This document shows, in pieces, positions 1-10,515 of a DNA stretch of 64,000 bases. This DNA is from Venturia oleaginea (lineage: Eukaryota; Ascomycota; Dothideomycetes; Venturiales; Venturiaceae), in NCBI GenBank assembly GCA_013176395.1, contig JABMLP010000001.1, positions 2,294,001-2,358,000 of the forward strand, in the 5' to 3' direction. A model generated the notes under the pieces. That model was not told the origin of the DNA. It ran no database searches and saw only the letters and a list, made by a program, of their open reading frames with translations. How positions within the stretch are numbered: position 1 is the stretch's first letter; every line of letters begins with the position of its first letter. Position numbers and translations under genes: made by a program.

Positions 1-664
1 GGTGGTTGGTGATGGCTGTGTATCTCTCCCATCTCGCCATGGATGTTGATGGGATTTCTCTGGCGATCTTGTATCAGAGGATTAGACGCGTTGTATGGCC
101 TTGATACCCTGTCACGTGGACCCCTTTTGTGCTTCTTTCCCTTTAATTATTGAAGTTTTTATCGTGGAAATACTCGCTTCTTATAAGTTACCTTTGTCTT
201 GGTCTTTTTACTGATACCTTCTTCTTCTTTTCGCTCTCGTTCTGTACTAAGCTCTTTATCCTCGTGCGACTTTACTCTCTGCACGTCACTTCCGATGGTA
301 CCAATCGCGACAGCGAAGACGCACAGATGGCACGACTCAAGCTCGGAATTTTATCAACTGTACACGGTGGATTATGGATTATATGATAGAGGACTAGATT
401 ATGAAAGTCTCGAGGCGTTTTAGATACGTTTTGGTGAGATGGTTTTTTTGCTATCTGGGATAGTGGTTGCTGGTTATTGGTGGGGGGGTTTTTTTTTTTT
501 TTTTTTTGATAACTTGGAGTTAGTTAGGGAATTGGGGAAGCTATAGGAGTGAGAAAACTCCCTCCTTGGCTCTTGTATATAAAAATTCCGACTCTAGCGT
601 ATACACCAACGACACTTAGCAAATCACGAATCACCTCAACAACAATTCCATGCAATCCAATCAT
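1..664. other. Intergenic, no gene recognised
   Basis: No reading frame here shows a recognisable family or convincing splice structure. A run of G followed by about 18 T residues lies near 482-508. The 540-660 stretch is AC-rich. It lies just downstream of the TLDc gene, which ends at 665 on the minus strand, so part of it is probably that gene's 3' UTR. Confidence 0.5.
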
Positions 665-2458
665 TCAACCATCCATCACAAAGTCTCCCCCCCTCCCCCC
701 AAAAGATATATACTCCACAATCCCCACATAAAACTCCTCCCTCCCACCCCCACCCCACTCCCACCTCAACGCCCCAAGCCCGGCACCCCGCATCTGCAAA
801 GACATACAAGCCCATCTCTCAACCCCACCCCCACCACAAGTCCGCACAACCGTCTCAAACACGCCCTCCCCCCTCCCCATCGACTCAGCACATTCCGCGT
901 CTCCCGGCACGCGATCAGCAGCAAACGAACGGTTAAACGGTCGCGTCTGGAAAACAAACGACGTCGTGAATTCATCCAGGTTCCTGTTCGTGTAGATGCC
1001 GCCGGTGAACGGTTGGTTTGTTGTGAGGGTTGTGCCGGCGATGATGATCAGGGCTTGTTTGTGGCTTCGTGTGGAGGCGGGGAGGTGCGAGAGGAAGGGT
1101 TCGAAGTTGGATAGGGGGCCGGCGTATTCTAGTTTGTGGGTTGCGAGGGAGAGGGCGGTTAGGGGCGGGGTTGTGTAGAGGGAGGTTGAGCGTGTTGAGA
1201 TTAGGATTTGGGCTAGGAGGGGGAGGGTTAGGAGGGTGCCTTGGGGGAGGGTTAGGTGGTGTGAGATGAATGCGTTTGGTTTTTGGGTTGTTGGGTTTGT
1301 GTTTAGGCATGTGTTTGGGTCGGGGGATGTGAATGGTTTGAGGAGGGGGCCGAGGGATTCGGAGGCGCGTGGCTGGGTGGTTTCGTAAGTATGTTCTTAG
1401 TAAGGGAGAGAAGGAGGGTGACCTACGATGGTGGCGAACATCCTGTCAAACTCGGGCCATCGTACGTAGCCTCGAGGTGTTGAAGGATCAATCCCACCAG
1501 ACGCTATGACTACTTCAATCACCCCTCTCCAATCCAATCCTTTCACAGACGGCGTCTCGAGATCGATCCCAAACTGCCACAGCTTGACCAATAATAGCCT
1601 CTTCAACAACTGCCATATCTTCTCCACCCTAACCATCCCCCAAGGGACCGACCGAGAAGACCGGAAAGCAGTCCGACACGGAATCAAAGGGCCGTGATAC
1701 ATAAGACAAGGATTCGGCCCCTCCCACCGATACGCCTCGAACAGTTTAATCACATCGATCAAATCCTCATCTTCCTCTTCCGTCCTCGACGCCATCGTTT
1801 CGTCCCCTGGCGTCAACGGTTCCTTCACATCTTCCTGCAGCGCAATAAAGATGATGCGTCTACGTTTCCGACCTGCCGTGCCGCTGAATTTGCAACCAGA
1901 AGCTATGGGTGTTGTTCCTGTCAGCCGTCCGGAAAGAGCCAGGAGTCCGCATTTGAAGGTGAGGAAGTCTAGTCGTGGATGTTGACCCTGAGGTGGATTG
2001 GGGATGTATGGGTACGCGCCTAGTCGCAGAACGAGATCGTAGAAGATTTTTGCTTCTGGTAGTGTTGTGTGGAGCCGTCGAGTCGTGCCGGCGAAGAAAT
2101 TGATAAAGGTTTGTTCGCTCCAGTCTTTTGTCAAGGGTTAGAATTTCGTCTTTGCCGTTGGCATTTTGGGAGGATCTCTCACATCCTCTCTCTCGGTATT
2201 CTTTGCCGACGCTTTCGAAAACGTGGCGGAACGCGTTGTCATCTGGTAGTAAATTGAGTCTTCGTAGAATCAATCGATGCCATTTTCGAAGAAATTGTTC
2301 TTCGTGCACGGTGGTCAGTGATCTTCCTTGGGTTCCTACATCTCTTACTTACGATGATTAGATATCGGAGCAACCCACTCGTCGTAACTCTCAAAGTTGT
2401 AAGGATCTTGATATTCCCTCAAATCTTCAACAGTTTCATGCGAAGAGAGATTGCCCAT
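665..2458 (-). CDS. TLDc-domain protein, RTC5-like
   Basis: I read four exons: 2458-2353, about 2305-2183, 2124-1427 and 1372-665. The introns have GT-AG ends (gtaagt, gtgaga, gtaggt donors). Joining exons 2 and 3 makes the string YWSEQTF, which resembles the YWSEATL-type string near the N-terminus of fungal RTC5 (restriction of telomere capping 5) proteins. It is followed by a LGAYPY segment like the LGAFPF of that family. The last exon carries a TLDc-like core: a Leu-rich helix, ALIIIAGTT (a typical TLDc central strand), a GGIYTN stretch and FVFQTRPFNRSF. The start is the MGNLSS Met, an MG N-terminus that could be myristoylated (inference). TLDc proteins of this type are linked to V-ATPase regulation and membrane traffic; that is family knowledge. 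The C-terminal part, after about 908, becomes G-rich and lacks the usual TLDc ending, so the true 3' end is uncertain. Confidence 0.72.
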
Positions 2459-3810
2459 GGTGTCTGCCCAAAACAATAAAAATTGCCAAGGGCTAAACAA
2501 GAGATCAATTAATACATAGATTATGTGAAGGGATTTGTAAGTGGAAAGGACATGGTAATGATATAGATCCATCGTTAGACAGATGAATCGGCGGGACGCA
2601 AAAGGAGCGAGAGGTGAGGCCAAACGGCAGAAGCAATAACCTCATGGGGAAAACGCTGCTCGGGTAAGATATTCCAGAGTGCAGATGATATAAACGCCAT
2701 TTCTATGCAAATGGCCAACTACGCCCAATAGCAAATGAGTCGCTTGAAACAACGAAAAGAACAAAGGTTGCATTTTCGTGGACCACATATAGCTGTCGTG
2801 TGGCGTGCATGAGATAGGCGAGATTTCTTCAGTCGGCTTCGATGGAGGCTTCTATACTGACCATTTTAAGATTCTTATACGTGCCGCCCTTCGCTTGAAG
2901 GGATCTTGGAGTACGTCGCACAAGTAAATATGCTTAACCGGCAGGAAGAAAAAGCATTGGGTTTCGTCAGATCTTGGGTGGTGGATGGTTGGACAAATCG
3001 GTGAGTGGGAGCCTTGTACTACCCTCGCCATCCCGAGCTGAGCACGTGCGCAAGCTGCAGGTGAGCAAGGTCCTCCAAAGACGGATAGGGCTGCAGATGG
3101 TGCAGAGATATATCGGAATCGAGGAGCAGGCGCAGACGATTTCTTTCAAGGCGAAGGCTTCGCGTTTTCGCTTGCATGAAGGATCCATGGATATATGGCG
3201 GTCAACAGCCCCAAGTAACGCATCAGCTTTCGCGGGCGTTAGAGTGTGGTCCTTCACGCCTGGAGCGCAGTTCAACGTGGTACACTCCGGCGTCGTGACA
3301 GATCACAATCTCTTCCCAATCCTGGGCAAATGGAAAAGGATTCAACTTTGCGAATCGTCCTCATTGTATCCATTGCACCGAGGATCAGCAGAGGTGAAAG
3401 GAGGCTAATCACACTGTTTATGAAGTATGCGCTGGACAAAGACAATGAGTAGTGTGCAAGAACCAGGCAAGAGTCAACTTACTTGAAGAAACATGGAGGA
3501 GGCACAAGGGTCACCTCCTTACTATGTAGATTCGGGTACAAGTACTCGGTCGAAACGTATCGCAAAAGAGAAACCTTTTACAGGGAATACCGTCAGCTAT
3601 CCCATCTCCCTTTTCGCGCGAAACTCACCTAACAAACTATCCACAACACACAGCAATCCAACAAAAGAAATATGCTTTCAATTAAAATATTACTTCCCTA
3701 CATCCCACAAGATTTCCCCGCCATGCATGTAATCCAACAACAAAAGCAAAACCACAGGAAATGGTATATCGCTCAACGCCCATCAAACCCCCCAAGCCCC
3801 GCCTATCCAC
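2459..3810. other. Intergenic, no gene recognised
   Basis: This holds the upstream region of the TLDc gene and the downstream region of the PAP2 gene. A 102-codon minus-strand frame at 2967-3275 and an overlapping 144-codon plus-strand frame look partly protein-like. I find no family motif or consistent splice structure, so I do not call a gene. A decayed gene is possible. Confidence 0.4.
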
Positions 3811-5181
3811 TCACTTCCGCCCAGCTCTATACCGTTCTCCGGTACTAGGAACCGGTTTCTCCGCCCTAAGCACCCAAAGCAACCAATCCTCCAGCGGCAA
3901 GAACGCCAAGAAAACCTTGTTACACGCAAAAGCGATGAGCACAAAGCAAGTGGCGACAAGCGCGTCGAGCCAGTAATGGTTCGCCGTCGCCACAATCGTC
4001 GTCAGTATGAGTGCCGGGTATCCAAATCCGAGTAATGCACAGAATGCCATCATAAACTTGGATTTTTTATATTCGCCCGCTTCGAGGCGCTTGCCGTTGC
4101 GGAAAATTGTCGAGTGCCAGAGGAGAGTTACGCCGATGCAGAAGGAGTAGCCGAAATGCATCGAGGGCATGGCGGCGAGGGTGTTGACGTATTTCCCGCT
4201 TTGCCAGACGGATTGCGCGTTGTCGTGGCGGACCGAATCAAGGAAACCGTATTCTTTGGGTAGGAGACGGGGTGGCATGCAGGGGTAGAGGATGAAGGTC
4301 ATGAAGGCGAGGAAGTTTGTGAGGGTCATTGTTCGGCGGAAGATGGAGAAGGTTGTATGGGAGGGCGCGGCGTAGTAGTACCATGCCATTGAGCTGTGAA
4401 TATGTAAGTATGTGATGTGAAGCCGTGGAAGAGCTAGGAAGCTTACCCGACTGTGCCTGGGATGTGGATTAAGGCGTATGTGCGATTCAGAGCTGTGAGA
4501 AAGTGCTGATGTCCATGCATAAACCATTGCTGCACACTCCTCTCCCTGATTGGAAACAAAAAACTCAGCCAGCTGAACTGTTCGAATTGTAGAACTGCAA
4601 TGCCATGACCCTGCGCCACCTCCCATATATTCGTTTCGCCAAAGATCCGTTGTGAAGTTATCGATGTCATGCGGTAAAAGGCGTAGTTGATAACCCAGTA
4701 GAACATTTCTATCAGAAAGGGGTATTTTTGAAGGACCCGAGAGGAAAAATTGTCTCGGAAGCGCGAGGTATTCGGTGTGTGTAGGACGAAGCAACATATC
4801 CGTCTTGTTTTGGGGAGGGTGGCAGTCACGCCCAGGTATTCGTTTGAGATTCCATCGTCCCGTAGGTCATATGGGAGGAGCTCGTCCGACGAGCGGGCGG
4901 AAATAGAATCCGGGTCATCGAGGACGGAGTTGTAGGAGGTTTTCGATGGACCGAAGAGTGAGAAGTTCCGCCGTCTCGTAAAGTACATTGCTCCAAAGAG
5001 GATCGTCACAACGATCTACGCGGGTACAATATAATGGTTAGAACATGGCTGTGCGGGAAGGAAACAGTGAGTGAGCTCCTGGCAAACATACCAGAGGTTC
5101 TGCCCAACCAGGCAGTTTCCACGCGGGTTTCGAGTTCCATAGCGGTTCATCGACTGTAAGTATGGTGTTGAGAGATGGCAT
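3811..5181 (-). CDS. PAP2-superfamily membrane protein (inositolphosphotransferase/Aur1-like)
   Basis: Three exons (5181-5092, 5015-4447, 4393-3811) give 413 residues. The splice sites are gtatgt/gcgtag and gtaagc/ttcacag. The first exon begins MPSLNTILTV and runs into a membrane segment, IVVTILFG. The C-terminal half has several hydrophobic helices and two PAP2_3-type active-site motifs: AAMPSMHFG (the Ser/His motif) and ANHYWLDA (the His-x3-Asp motif). Both are arranged as in fungal inositol phosphorylceramide synthase/inositolphosphotransferase-type proteins. The family transfers or removes phospho-head groups at a membrane. The exact substrate cannot be read from sequence, and this is a PAP2_3 relative rather than a clear Aur1 orthologue. 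The coding strand is C-rich at the start of exon 3 and turns G/T-rich in its last 150 bases. The gene looks intact. Confidence 0.85.
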
Positions 5182-6506
5182 AATGTTTGGCTGGTGCGAG
5201 CGCGCTCAGACCCGTTTTCGTGGTGGTTACAATATACAAGTCGTGCGGGCTTTTCCGTGAATGAGAGTGATGGTATACAATCAAAAGCAAAGTTGTGTTG
5301 AAGTCAGCCTCGTCTGAAAATAGGTTGTACAGTGTCAGTGTGAGAGCGGTTGGTGAACGAGTGAAGGCGGAGATTCAGCGATCGTTGCTAGGGATGACCC
5401 GTACTGGCAGTTTCGACATGAAAAGCAAATCAAGGTCGGAGTTGAGGGTGGATCTGCCCACGACGCCACGCTTAGCGAAAGACAAGCAAAAGCGCGGGTC
5501 AGCCGGGAGGAGTTCAAACGATGGATGCGGGCAAAGATGAACATATGAACCCTGCTCAAGTCTGGGGACTGCTCGCGTGAGGGTTGGCCTTGTCGAAAGC
5601 CTCGCAGCACCAACAACATCAGCCACAATTGTCCCTGCAAGCAAACAATCGTGATATCGTCCGTGCAATTGAATTCATTCCCATCGATCATGATAAGGAA
5701 CAAACGAGTCTCGGTTGAATCCGAGGGTAATCGCAACCACCAGGCTATTTTCCGAATCCGAGTTCCCCCAACGCCCAGCGCCACTCAAACCGCCGTTAAC
5801 GTACGCGTTATCGAACCAGCCAAGAGAACCGAAACATCTTGGCTAGGGGCCTCCAATCTCGCTTTTCCAACAAGCCAGCATTCCTATATCGTTATATATA
5901 AATCTTCGGTCGCGCTCCATCATCTGTGATGTATAGCCACCGTTGCTATCAGATCGAATTACTCCGCCGGCCAAATTCACAAGCCCGTCGCACGCGTGGC
6001 CTCCAGCAGGCACTCAAAGCGCCATGGACCGTCCCGGGTTCAACAAACGTGAATTCTGTGGTCCCAGAACAGGAGAAGGGCCGATTCACCCGTCCCTCTC
6101 TCCCTCCCCTGACTTATTTTCAACGTCTGCACAACCTTCACCATGCCGGCGAATGAGTGACCATTAACCTACATTATTTCTGCCTTGCCCACTCTGCCTT
6201 GCTCCAGTATCCGTTGTCTTCATATAGAACCAATGAGTGCCAGACTCAATCTTCATTTGTCTTTGACATGAGAGGAGAAGAATAAAGAGTGGTAAGCGAC
6301 AAACGGGAGCAATCATGCCACTGCAAGCTGAAGAAATTCTTCAAGAGCAGAAAGCGATCCGAACGCAGTTGGAATGTTATGGACGAAATCTGCTACAAAC
6401 TTGTCGACATCACTCTCAAGTCAGACATCGACCTCACTAACTCTCATCACCCGATACCGCCACATACTGCTTCTGTACAGTCTCCATATCACCATTCTCA
6501 TGCCCT
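5182..6506. other. Intergenic, no gene recognised
   Basis: This is the upstream region of the PAP2 gene and the downstream region of the CBM52-like gene. Several open frames of 70-150 codons overlap on both strands, but none shows a domain, a signal peptide with good context, or splice support. Confidence 0.45.
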
Positions 6507-7435
6507 CTAGACGTACTGCCATGCGGCTGCACCTGTGCCATTCCATGGGACCGTCAGGAGGTTGATGTTGAAGCAATCGCCAGGGACGCCCGCGCCGCCG
6601 TATCGTGCGTAGATCTTGTAGTTCTCAGAAGGGCAGGTCACGAAGATAGCATCATCGCCAGCCATGAAAGCACCACCATCGAAGGCCTGCAAGAACCCAA
6701 AAGATCCATTTACAGCCTGACCACTATGAGCTCCGGTGAACTTGAGTGCTCCGGTATATTCATTCATGTAGTAGCGCTGGCCTCCAGGTACCAGCGTGTT
6801 CTAGTTGAGGTATTAGCATCGAGTACATCCACCATCGAGAACCACTGTCATACCATGCCGGCTCCAGGACCCAAGACCGTTTCCTTGCCCGGTGGACAGG
6901 AGTCACCGACCACGTCTGGACAGTAAGTGCAAGCGCCACCTTCCTTGATGTGGAACTCCTGGCTACAAGCTTCGACGCTACCGACGACAAGTTTGGTCGG
7001 ATTGTAGGCGAAAAGCTTGAATGGCTTGGTGATGGGCTGAAAGTTGACGATCTTCTTGTCAACACAGCTGACGCAAATGTTAGTCGATCGATCATGGAGA
7101 GAATGCGAACCCCTGTGGTACTACAGGGTAAAAGACGCGTCCAAGACTTACTTGGCAAAGAGGGAAGAGTAGCAACCGTCACCGCAACGGCTAAAAGGGA
7201 AGCCTTCGTAGATTGGGCAGAGGATGCCATCGTAGCAGGTGTACTGTAGAGAGAACGGTCAGTCTTCGCTATCGATGATTGTGCTGGAAGGGTGTGTCCC
7301 TACTGCCTGTTCGTAGTACTGCTGAGCACCGCATTGCTTGATTGCGCCCTGATTGACGACTGGAGGTAGGTATTCGGCTTTTGCTGCAAGGCTACCGATG
7401 ACCATGGAGGCCACAACGAGAAGGGAAGCGATCAT
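6507..7435 (-). CDS. Secreted CBM52-like cysteine-rich protein
   Basis: Four exons (about 7435-7304, 7243-7152, 7067-6855, 6800-6507) give about 243 residues. The N-terminus MIASLLVVASMVIGSLAAKA is a clear signal peptide. It is followed by a Cys-rich module: CGAQQYYEQA, then YTCYDGILCPI, then SRCGDGCYSSLF with further Cys residues. This spacing is typical of carbohydrate-binding module family 52, known from fungal beta-1,3-glucan-acting septum proteins. The rest has CPDVVGDSCPPGKE and ends LTVPWNGTGAAAWQYV, a C-terminus seen in secreted or cell-wall proteins of filamentous ascomycetes. No catalytic domain is visible, so I infer a cell-wall or extracellular glucan-binding protein. The introns are 50-85 bp with normal borders. 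Exon edges may be off by one base. Confidence 0.78.
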
Positions 7436-8235
7436 TTTGACGGTTTCAACGAGTGTACTGGGCGAATTGAGTGCACGAAGAAGTGAGAGGAAATGGTGTG
7501 GAGTGAGTGGAGATCAAAAGTCGATGTTGAGTTGAGTTGAGTTTGGGTCGTGTGATGTTTTGCTAAGAGAAGTCACGATGACATATGATGCGACTTCACT
7601 TAACACTAAGGCTCCATCTTCGACCAACACCGTTTATGATGTCCAGCTCGAGATCAATATCGATAAAATCCTGGCGATTTAGCGCGCCGGAAGATCAGCA
7701 ACAGCAACATCGCTTAGTGGTCTGTGTGTTGACATACTATACGAGGCATAGCATAGTAGATTAAGTAACAACACCAGGTGGCTTCGACGTCTAGGTAAGA
7801 TACTACGCAAGACTCTGTCCCATCCTAAGATCACCCTAGATTCGGATCGGATGCATAGTTGAACAAACATGAGTCGTTACTCCCTGTTTCCAACTCGCAC
7901 CTCTGTTCTCCCGGCCTCTCGCTCACAAGGCGCTTTACTGAGCTTGTGGAATGACTCACCCTTTTCCTTCTTTCCTTCCAAATGGCCCAGGACAATCATC
8001 AAGTGAAATCAACCCAGGATCTTACACCTCCATAGCACCATCGCCTCCTGTCCCTATCCTATCCTACCCTGTCCAAATCGTTCCATCCAAGGATTGAGGA
8101 CAAACTTCACGTTCGAGACTGGAGTAGCACAGGAACCAGCATCGAATTTTGCTCGACCGTGATACGAAACAGTAGTCGTGATGCCGTTCCAGTTCGGCAC
8201 CCACGATGGCCCCTAGGCTGGACTCTGGCTACTTG
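7436..8235. other. Intergenic, no gene recognised
   Basis: This is the upstream region of the secreted CBM52-like gene. It is AT-rich around 7560-7680 and has no convincing reading frame or repeat. Confidence 0.45.
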
Positions 8236-9180
8236 TCAACGTCCAACTTCATGGAGCTCCTTCGCAACTTCTGCTCCAAGAACTTTGTGCCTGTTATCAC
8301 TCCAAGGCTCGACCTCACCCGCTTCGGGTCTACGAATCCAGCCATTTATCCCGTCAAGCACCAGCTTCTCCTCCGCAATCCACTTCCTGGTGTACAACAA
8401 ACCAAAGTTGCGCCTCTCTTGTGGCAAGTACGAATACCTTGCCATATCCATGACGCTGAAAATTACACGTTGCGCCCAGTTTCCCCCCAAAGATAGAAGG
8501 TCTTTAGTCTTATCCCTGAACATGCGATACCAGTCGAAATAGGCATCAGCGGACCGGCATCGAGAGTCCTTGAAGATTTGTTCAAAACCTAATAGAAAGA
8601 AGCCTACCATTTCCCAATCGATAATACCTACCACCTCATACCCGCCGGTATCTCCTTGTTTCACGCGGACCATACTATTCCTGGGTTCAAAGTCCATGAA
8701 ACTCATCACTGCGCTGGCTTCCATTTCAAAAAGACAGTTTTCGCTACTGTGAACAGGCTGCAGGTGTTTCAAACACGCTTCCATCGGTTCTAGTAGAATG
8801 CCTCAGTCTTCGGCTTCCTTGATGGCGATTCTGCTACCCCGCGTTTCCAGCATCTTCACCACCGACTCAAGGAAACTTCTGGCGTCATGGAAATAACCCC
8901 ATCGAGGGCCACCGATTCGAGCGCTTGGACTATTTGACTAGGCCTCAATCTTTCCAAGAGGATCCCTCCATGCGCTGGAAATACTCCTTATCGGACAGTC
9001 CAATATTATAAAGTAATTCAACCACGAAGATCAAATCATCCATAACAGATTCTCGCGACTCAGTGCCAAGATAATCGTAAGATACACTTTTATCAAGACA
9101 ACCAACCCCTTCGATATACGCAGTATTCGAAAACGCGCAACTTTTCGCCGCCGTGACCCAGGACTGTGCCGACTCTGGAA
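8236..9180 (-). pseudogene. Decayed aminoglycoside-phosphotransferase-like kinase
   Basis: Read from 9180 down, the minus strand encodes pieces of one APH-type kinase in changing frames. In order they are: VMDDLIFVVELLYNIG and EYFQRMEG; then in the next frame ILLERLRPSQIVQALES; then in a third RIGGPRWGYFHDARSF and VVKMLETRGSRIAIKEAED. A stop codon follows near 8810, and then an open 182-codon frame holding MSFMDFEPRN and VVGIIDWEMVGFF. The last two are the catalytic loop (Asp and Asn present, though the usual His is Phe) and the metal-binding IDWE motif. Two frameshifts plus a stop, with no GT-AG introns able to bridge them, make this a pseudogene unless the assembly has errors. The 182-codon frame alone lacks the ATP-binding lobe. 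Confidence 0.7.
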
Positions 9181-9779
9181 ATATGAGCGACTGTTAAGAT
9201 GTGGTGGCACTAGAGATCCTGGTTACCAGAAGGCAGCCATCTTCTCGAATTGATGTAGGTCTCCAGTTTGGTTTATTCTTGGAGGAGTGGACCTGAGTCA
9301 ATGATGCAGGTAGGTGTTTGGTACTAAGTGGAAAGATGGAGCAGGCCATAGCCTCGGAATTATAGGAGAGGGGGAGGGGGAGGGAAGTCCATCATATCAT
9401 TAAAGCAATGTATAGTTTCCTAGTAACTTGTGAAAGAAAACGAGATACTGTGATGTTGTTTATTAATAAAATATTATACGCGGGGATTCAAGTCGGAGGA
9501 GGTTACGAAGCAGGGATTCGAGGCGCTAGAACTAGCTCTTTGCAAGTCTTGTTGGTCATCAATTACGCATCACGATTCTATATTTCATCATTCAAAGGAT
9601 TGTATATAGCTACTATATATACATATCTCGTTCCTCACGATACTATTCCCATTCCCACATGCACTTCATAACCAAGAGACCGTGTTTCTCCAATCCAATC
9701 GAAGAGATTATCAAATACCCCCATCAGCACCACAAGCACAGCAGGCTCATTCAGCGCAGGCGGCGTCGAGCTCGACGGT
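9181..9779. other. Intergenic, no gene recognised
   Basis: AT-rich spacer between the kinase relic and the Thr-rich gene, with short G/A-rich runs near 9360-9390. No frame with support. Confidence 0.45.
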
Positions 9780-10515
9780 TCAGTAACCCCCATCTTTCTT
9801 ACAGGTACTGATGGAAGGGACGACTGTGGCATAGCAGCTCTTGGAAGTCGTGGTAATAGTCTTGGTAAAGTAATTATAACTACTAATGATTAGCATCAAG
9901 TCTTCTCCCGGGAATATGATCAAGTACTTGATTGAAGTATATGGGTATGGGATGACGGTGGAAATATGGTATTTCGAGGTGACGCTACGTATTCCATTAG
10001 CACTCATTTTTGATACAAGTCCGCGATGGAAGATACTAACGTAGTAGGGTAAGCAATGGTCGTCTTAACGGTGGTATAATCTGTAACGGTATCGTAGATG
10101 ACCGTAGTTTTGGTCTTAGTAACGACTGTAGGGATCTTTGTTTCACTGGTTTTGTAGTCGGTGGTCACGTAAGTGCTTGTGACTGAAGCCGTCAGTAGCT
10201 GGTTTCCCATTTAGGGATGTCCATCAGACCATACCGTCACCAATGCTAGTCTTGTAGTTTGTTCCATAAAGAGTCAGAGCACTTGTTTCCGTGGTGCATA
10301 TGGTTTCTGGCTTCTCGGTACACCCGGTAGCGGTAGAGTAGTAAGTCGTAGGCGTGCACTTTGTGACTGGGGTTGTCGTGGTGGTGGTGGATGATCCATA
10401 GTCGCCTGACAGAGCCGCAGCAAAGGCACTGGAGAGACGTCAGTCTACAATTGAAATCATAGTTCCCGAGACTGACATACACCAAGGTGAAAAGGCTAGC
10501 GAGGATGGATTTCAT
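9780..10515 (-). CDS. Small Thr-rich secreted protein, unknown family
   Basis: Five small exons (10515-10481, 10428-10235, 10182-10041, 9984-9928, 9882-9780) join in frame to 176 residues. All four introns are 45-60 bp with GT-AG borders, and two have CTAAT-type branch sites. The product starts MKSILASLFTLVAFAAALSG, a signal peptide with the first intron inside it. It then has a run of Thr and long Thr/Tyr/Val-rich repeats such as TYVTTDYKTSETK and VYDT-like segments. It ends in a Cys-bearing tail, SCYATVVPSISTCKKDGGY. I do not recognise a domain. Thr/Ser richness suggests heavy O-mannosylation and a cell-surface or secreted role (inference). There is no GPI signal at the C-terminus. Confidence 0.62.

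Noticed and set aside
2967..3408. Overlapping frames on both strands between the TLDc and PAP2 genes
   Set aside because: Neither has a start context, splice structure or family motif that supports it.
7645..7690. ATCGATAAAATCCTGGCG as a further copy of the introner-like repeat
   Set aside because: Only two loose blocks match, the order is not convincing, and it is not in an intron.
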